Assembly (NCBI GenBank): GCA_036346205.1
Contig: JARFJB010001945.1
Coordinates: 3,412,501-3,476,500, forward strand
Length of the DNA: 64,000 nucleotides
Reading direction: 5' to 3'
Origin: Vesta saturnalis
Taxonomy: Eukaryota; Arthropoda; Insecta; Coleoptera; Lampyridae
Each line of letters starts with the position of its first letter. Position 1 is the stretch's first letter. A program made the position numbers and the translations under genes. Below, in pieces: positions 58,401 through 64,000 of this stretch. The notes beneath the pieces are model-generated. The model did no database searches, had not been told where the DNA came from, and saw only the letters and a program-made list of their open reading frames with translations.

Positions 58401-61227
58401 TTTTTTATTTTAGAAGAGTGAAAAAAGGAGAAGGCATTCTTATTAGTTGTTACGTAAATTTGGTTAACAAACTTCTCATTGTATTAGATAAGACACGACG
58501 TTGTTATTTATGACCAACGTAAAGAATTACAACTTCCGTTTTCCGTAGGTAATATACGTTCAAGGTCTTAAGACTTTTTTTTTAATATGTCAGTCGAGAT
58601 TCAACGATTTCCTTGCAAAGGAAGTCTGAATAGCGTATAAAACTTTGTTGTGACGCTGCATGAGTTTCACTTTAAAAAAGTAACCTACAACCTTCAAAAG
58701 TCAAGCTACGACAGCACTTTTTGTTCTTTTGACAGTGCTACCACACATTCCCCGCTCTAATGCAAAATAAAATAGAACAGAGTATAGGTACTTTATGAAA
58801 AACCAATAGTTATTATAAAATCTATAAGATTGCGCTATATGTTTTCATTCGTTAACGAGAGTTAGAATGAAATTATTCTTGCTTAGTATTATGAAACAAC
58901 CAACTTTCTGTTCTTAAAAATTAGGTAAGCACAACTGTATTCTAATGTAGTACTAGAAAAACATCAAACACTCCTATGGCTATTTTACGTCCACCACAAT
59001 TGTCACCGAGAGTGCATATACAGCAATTATTCTTATTGAATTGCTTCTGTATTGAACTTAGTCTCAAAAACAATACACTAAGAACATATAGCAATATCAA
59101 AATTGGTAAATTTTTTTAGCAAAGATTATTCGATATCATTTATAACTATTAATCGACCGTGAATCTACTAACCATGCGGTGTTATGCAATTTGACCTACT
59201 AGCCGCGTAGTTCAATTACATGTAGTCATATTTTCACTAAATTTGCGCTATTTTGCATTTGTGTATCCTAAGATATGGTTTCATTAATACACAGTGCCTT
59301 TATATTACCTTTTTTGAGTTCAGACATAACCACGGCTGGTTGAACGTAAGCTGTCGATTGTTATGGAACTAGGCCTAGTCTGTCTGCAAGAGGTGATAAT
59401 CCTTTAACTATCACTGTTATGATCAAAGGAACATTTTTCAACTTTCTCACGAAAATGAAATCTCGACGGAAGCATTTCAGACCAGTACAAGAGTCGTGAA
59501 AGTCCTTGACTTTTTCAAGCTTCAGTACAAAACAATAAAGGGACAACCGTTACTAACAGTTTAGTATCCATTTTCCATTAGTGCAGAGAATTGTAAATTG
59601 CTTCATAGACTTTGATGTTTAAGAGGAGTCTGACAAGTCACTTTCACTATTATGGTCACATTCAGCAAAATTTATCACAATCAGGAGTATATGTTGTATG
59701 TCTAACATTGTCTCTTTGGTACCGTTTCAAATTTTCAGCTTGAGTGTGTTTAATTAAATTTTTCTACATATCTGGCGTACCAACATTAATTGCTTACTCA
59801 AACGATCCGTTACGATTCTGCCATCTCGGTCATTGTGTTTATTATAATACTTTTTAGTGATGTCCCATATCAACTGTATCATACACAAGTTTTGTGGTTT
59901 ATTCTCGTTTCCCGCATGAACAGTAATGTGTCTACTATCACTAAAAATAGACAGCAGTATTGACGTATTGTTTTCGTACATTACACAATTGGTATTTCTG
60001 ATTAAATTAACTTTCAAGTTTGAAATGTCTGTAACCGTCTTCAAGCGAGTTTGACTTTTTGAAGGTCATTTCAAAACTTTATTGTTTTTCACCGCTATCG
60101 ATATTGTACTCTGACCGTAGAAATATTACTGTGTAATGATTGTGCACCCCGATACAATATTAGTAATCGGAAGATAAATAATAAAATGTCTCTAATAGAA
60201 TCTCCATTACTTCTATAACTGCTTGTGGCGGTATCAAAAGTCCTCTATTAGTACGCTTTTTGGCGAAATATTCGATTAAAGATGCAACGCAGTGTTTCGC
60301 AGTACTGCTCAAATGATTCGTCATCTTAAGTAACAGCACTTTGCGACAAGAAAGTATGAGAACAATAATGTTGGAGTTATTAATAATTTAGAAAATAATC
60401 ACGTTAAAATGGAAAAATCGTAATTAATAAGAGCAAAATTGACAGCTAACAACATACGACAGTAAAATAATAACACACTTTGTAATGTCGGTGCTAGACA
60501 CCAAACACAGAGTAAAGCAGATTTGGCGTCTGTGGTTTTGCGTACCAAATACTAATATTAAAAATTTACTTTCTTAACCAAGAATAATGTGGCTGATTAA
60601 AATATTTACTACGGTAGGTATTTTTATTTTATTAATGATGTGCATTGGCAAATGTACCTTAAAACTGCTAACTCAAAAAGTTCGGTGGGTGTAGGTGCCA
60701 AATAAATGGCCGTTAAAAATCTTAAATTATTTTATTTGTTACTCAGTAGTAAGCACGTGTTAAGTTAATTAACTTAAGCTATGTAAAATTACTTTGCAAA
60801 TTTCTAAAAATTCTATAAGTTAACTGTTATTGTTGGCATGTATATGTTATGTGTGACAGCAACTTGACAATTAGTAATCCGTAGTCTCGAATAATAAATT
60901 TATTTGTTACTCACTTGTAAATGTCAATTTATCAAGTCAGCTTATTGCAGTTGAAAATCAATCTTAATAAGCTAGCTACTAGTTAAAAATTTATAGGTTA
61001 GAGGCGAAAGTTATTGATCTTTTACAAGTTAGAGACGACCGTAACTTGTTCACATTGTATTAGCAAAATAATAAACAATAATCGCCGTTGCCAGAGAAAT
61101 ATTTTCAAAAGTAACGAGACATTTTTGCAAGTCAACTGTCAGTTTTACAAATTAGTAGCATTATTTACATGCGAAAATTGTGTTCTATTTGCATCATAAG
61201 TAACAATTAAGTTGTATAATAATACAC
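58401..61227. other. Intergenic, no gene seen
   Basis: Minus-strand frames at 59546-59361 and 60044-59754 have no motif I know. AT-rich with no clear repeat edges. A perfect palindrome AAGTTAATTAACTT lies near 60762. Confidence 0.5.
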
Positions 61228-61283
61228 GCAAGGTAGCGGGTTTTACTGGCTCCCGTCCGCCAGTAAAACCCTTTTTACCTTGC
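61228..61283. repeat. Hairpin with about 23-bp arms
   Basis: GCAAGGTAGCGGG and TTTTACTGGC pair with GCCAGTAAAACCC and TTTTTACCTTGC around an 8-base loop. Degenerate matches occur at 61823-61835 (ACGCAAGGTAGAC) and 62115-62155 (TTACCATGCTAATAATG, GACACAGGGA), hinting at a second, decayed copy. Confidence 0.8.
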
Positions 61284-61350
61284 TAGTAATGTTATATACT
61301 ATAACGCACAGGTGACGGGATAATTAAAGATTTCATTATAATAGTATATT

Positions 61351-61469
61351 ATGTTATTAGGAGTAAAAGTGATACTTTATGTGGCGCAGCTGAATGTTTG
61401 TTTTTCCGAACGAAGTAAGGCAAATAATTCAGCTGAGCCACATAAAGTCACTTTTACTCTGAATAACAT
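61351..61469. repeat. 119-nt near-perfect hairpin with 43-45-bp arms
   Basis: The left arm (61351-61395: ATGTTATT, AGTAAAAGTGA, CTTTATGTGGC, CAGCTGAAT) is mirrored by the right arm (61427-61469) with about four differences and a 31-base loop. The pairing is long and stable enough to fold as RNA or cruciform. It may be a tiny MITE or a small-RNA precursor. Confidence 0.85.
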
Positions 61470-61476
61470 ATACTTT

Positions 61477-61747
61477 TTTATCCGCAAACGTAAAAATAAT
61501 TGGTAAAGATCGAAAGGAAAGATCAAATATAATTAGCAGATAAAATAATAAGATAATCAAGACGCTTTGCAAGTAAACGCTTTGCAAGTAATGAAGCCAT
61601 AGCAACGCACATTTAATAAGTATATTTGGTAAAAGTAAAAATGCCTAGGCACAAAAGTACAACTTTTACTCCATGTCTGAAAAGTGAAACTTTTACCTTT
61701 GACATTGAGTCATCAAAGTGTCACTTTTGTAACGTTTGCGGATAAAT
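61477..61747. mobile_element. 271-bp MITE-like unit with TTTATCCGCAAACGT ends
   Basis: TTATCCGCAAACGTAA at 61479 is inverted at 61730-61745 (AACGTTTGCGGATAA). The interior holds CTTTGCAAGTAAACG and GCTTTGCAAGTAATG in tandem (61563-61592) and several AAAAGTNNNACTTTT-like palindromes. It is non-coding. Confidence 0.65.
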
Positions 61748-62690
61748 AAATTTATATCATACATTCAGAGTTCTTAATGTAATTAACGAATCAATATGAA
61801 ATAAAATATATTACATTATACGCAAGGTAGACTTCATGCAATCACTAAAGAACACTGAGGTGCGCGTTGGATAAGTTCGGAATTTAACGATCATGCGAAA
61901 TAAATTGTAACTAACAACATAAGCTCTAAACAATATGTGAACTTAATATAAATGTTTTTTAGTTGGATACTGTATTGACATTCGGAACAAAATTGGTTTC
62001 TGCGCAATTGTTCTTTAGTCTTTAAACGAACTCAAACGGTTTTGGCTGGCTCAAGAAGGTAACAGACTAGCCTGGCGCACTAATAAGCTACTTCTCTCGC
62101 CAATACAAACCAATTTACCATGCTAATAATGTAAAATACTATGACACAGGGATTGTACAACCTTGGATTACAAATTTCAGAGCATATACTTTAAAAAGAA
62201 GTGGAATGTTTATAAAAATTTAAAGAATTTTCAACGCATAAAAATAAATTCATCAACTAGAAAACAGCCAATGATCTACAAACAGCTGAACAGATTTTCT
62301 TGAATCATAGTTAAAAACACTCGACCAAGTCATCTTACAAAAAAAAAATCAAAATCGGTTCCTCAGTTTGGGAGATACGATACCACAGATAGATACACGG
62401 ATACATACGTTATAATATGAATATCTGTTTGAGTCGGGGGTTAAAAAATGGGAATTTGAAGGTACAATACGTTCGTTTAACTTTCATTTACCACTACTAC
62501 AATTACGAGGATCCATTCCATGTTAATGCACTTATACCACCATAAGTGTACTACATATTGTTAACATTAACCATGCTTTTATGGCTAACACACTTTACCT
62601 TCTTAATTTTAAAGGAAAAGGTATTGTAACCGCTCAAAGGAATCGGATATGATCTGAGACCTGACATATCCGCTTTAAGGGGTGCATTAC
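61748..62690. other. Intergenic, no gene seen
   Basis: Contains the degenerate hairpin relic noted at 61823-62155 and a small hairpin CGGATATG/CATATCCG near 62644-62672. Confidence 0.45.
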
Positions 62691-62694
62691 TTCA

Positions 62695-64000
62695 GGTTTG
62701 CGTGTTTCCGTATATACGTGATTGCACGTTTACGTGTTTGCGTATTGCATGTTTTGGCGAGGTTGCGTGTTTGCGCGTTCTCGTGCTTGTGTGTTAGTGC
62801 GTTTACGTGTTTGTTTGTGTATTTGTTTTTGTGTGTTTGTGTGTTTATGTGTTTGTGTGTTTGTGTGTTTGTGTGTTAGTGTGTTTGTGTGTTTGTGTTT
62901 GTGTGTTTCTGTGTTGTGTTGTGTGTTTGTGTGTTTGTGTGTTTGTGTGTTTGTGTTGTGTGTTGTGTGTTGTTTGTGTGTTTGTGTGTTTTGTGTGTTT
63001 GTGTTGTGGTTTGTGTGTTGTGTGTTTGTTTGTGTGTTTGTGTTTGTGTGTTGTGTGTTTTGTGTGTTGTGTGTGTTTGTGTGTGTTTGTGTGTGTTTGT
63101 GTTGTGTTGTGTGTGTGTTGTGTGTTGTGTGTTGTGTGTTTGTGTTGTTTGTGTGTTTGTGTTTGTGTTGTTTGTGTGTTGTTTGTGTGTTTGTTGTTGT
63201 GTGTTTCGTGTTGTGTTTTGTGTGTTGTGTGTGTGTTGTGTGTGTTGTGTGTTGTGTGTTGTGTGTTGTGTGTTGTGTGTGTGTTTGGTTGTGTGTTGTG
63301 TGTTTGTGTTTGTGTTTGTGTGTTGTGTGTTTGTGTTGTGTTTGTGTGTTTTGTGTGTTTGTGTGTTTGTGTTTTTGTTTGTTTGTGTTGTTGTTTGTGT
63401 GTTGTTGTGTTTGTGTGTTGTGTTGTGTTGTGTTGTGTTGTTGTGTGTGTTTTGTGTTTGTGTGTTTGTGTTGTTTGTGTTTGTGTTGTGTGTGTTGTGT
63501 GTGTGTTGTGTGTTTGTGTGTTTGTGTGTTTGTGTGTTTGGTGTTTGTGTTGTGTGTTGTGTTTGTGTGTTTGTGTTTGTTTGTGTTGTTTGTGTGTTTG
63601 GTGTTTGCGTTTGTGTGCTGTGTGTTTGTGTTGTTGTGTGTTTGTGTTTGTGTGTTTGGTGTTGTGTGTTGTGTGGTGTTTGTGTGTTTGTGTTGTTTGG
63701 TGTTGTGTGTTGTGTGTTTTGTGTTGTGTGTTTGTGTGTTTGTTGTTTTGTTGTGTGTGTTGTGTTTGTTTGTGTGTTTGTTGTGTTGTGTGTCGTTTGT
63801 GTGTTTTGTTTGTGTGTTGTGTGTTTGTGTGTTTGCTGTTGTTTGTCGTGTTCTGTGTTTCGTGTTGTGGTGTTTGGTGTTTTGTGATGTTTGGTATTGG
63901 TGTTTGCGTGTTTGGTGTTGCGTTTGTTTGCGTGTTTGTGTCGTTTTGTTTGCGTGTTGAGTGTTTGTGTGTTTGTGTTGCGTTTTGATCGTTGTGTGTT
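62695..64000. repeat. TG-rich array running off the window
   Basis: The + strand is nearly all T and G as TGTGTTTG, TTGTG and TGTGTTG words with no fixed period. It begins with a transitional GCGTGTTT/TTTACGTG stretch (62695-62810). It is the complement type of the CA/CAA array at 29.8-31.6 kb. Cys/Val frames over 390 codons are artefacts. The array continues past 64000. Confidence 0.95.

Noticed and set aside
59361..60044. Two minus-strand frames of 61 and 96 codons as exons of one gene
   Set aside because: No convincing splice sites join them and I recognise no domain.
62682..63988. Cys/Val/Leu frames of over 390 codons that look like membrane proteins
   Set aside because: The TG array forces Cys, Val, Phe and Leu codons; overlapping frames are equally long.

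Overview
This is AT-rich eukaryotic nuclear DNA, almost certainly from an insect. No host gene, operon or bacterial signal is visible in 64 kb. The evidence for an insect is the mix of elements: intron-bearing mariner relatives with a D-D-D triad, piggyBac, pogo, a gypsy-type LTR relic, a non-LTR element with zinc knuckles and an APE endonuclease, and tRNA-derived SINEs. A beetle would fit, but the sequence does not settle the order. Only one element (51.1-54.5 kb) is structurally near-complete, and its transposase is broken. Every coding region I recognise is a transposon or retrotransposon pseudogene.

Layout. 0-4.3 kb is a CA-rich array with a 14-bp minisatellite core. 4.3-10.5 kb is mostly featureless apart from a 735-bp terminal-inverted-repeat element. 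10.5-12.8 kb (minus) is a broken RNase-H-fold transposase of an uncharacterised arthropod family. 14-22.2 kb is a graveyard of mariner and pogo relics, including a 2-kb element with about 0.35-kb inverted repeats. 24.2-24.7 kb holds a GC-rich island with two kinds of 12-bp repeat. 25.8-26.9 kb is a 1.1-kb pyrimidine tract. 28.8-31.6, 36.8-37.3 and 39.1-41.3 kb are three copies of one dispersed repeat family, called family A here. Two of the copies run directly into long CA arrays. SINEs lie at 32.9-33.25 and 38.1-38.3 kb, a 1.28-kb foldback element at 35.5-36.8 kb, and a LINE relic at 37.4-39.1 kb.

The right third holds a gypsy relic (42.7-44.8 kb), a piggyBac relic with one TTAA end preserved (44.86-46.56 kb), a 762-bp MITE at the broken end of that piggyBac, a second non-LTR relic (47.5-48.6 kb) and a mariner relic (49.1-50.6 kb). 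These are followed by a 3.3-kb DD41D mariner-type element with about 800-bp inverted repeats (51.14-54.46 kb) and a transposase with D/D/E spacing near 82 residues (56.7-57.9 kb). A palindrome cluster (61.2-61.75 kb) and a TG array running off the window (62.7-64 kb) complete it.

Insertion order can be read in places. The LINE was hit by a SINE and cut short by family A, which was itself interrupted by a small palindromic insert. piggyBac abuts the gypsy relic, and a MITE sits in its 5-prime end. Many long open frames in the simple repeats (Cys/Val/Arg, Thr/His, Arg/Glu/Gly) are artefacts.
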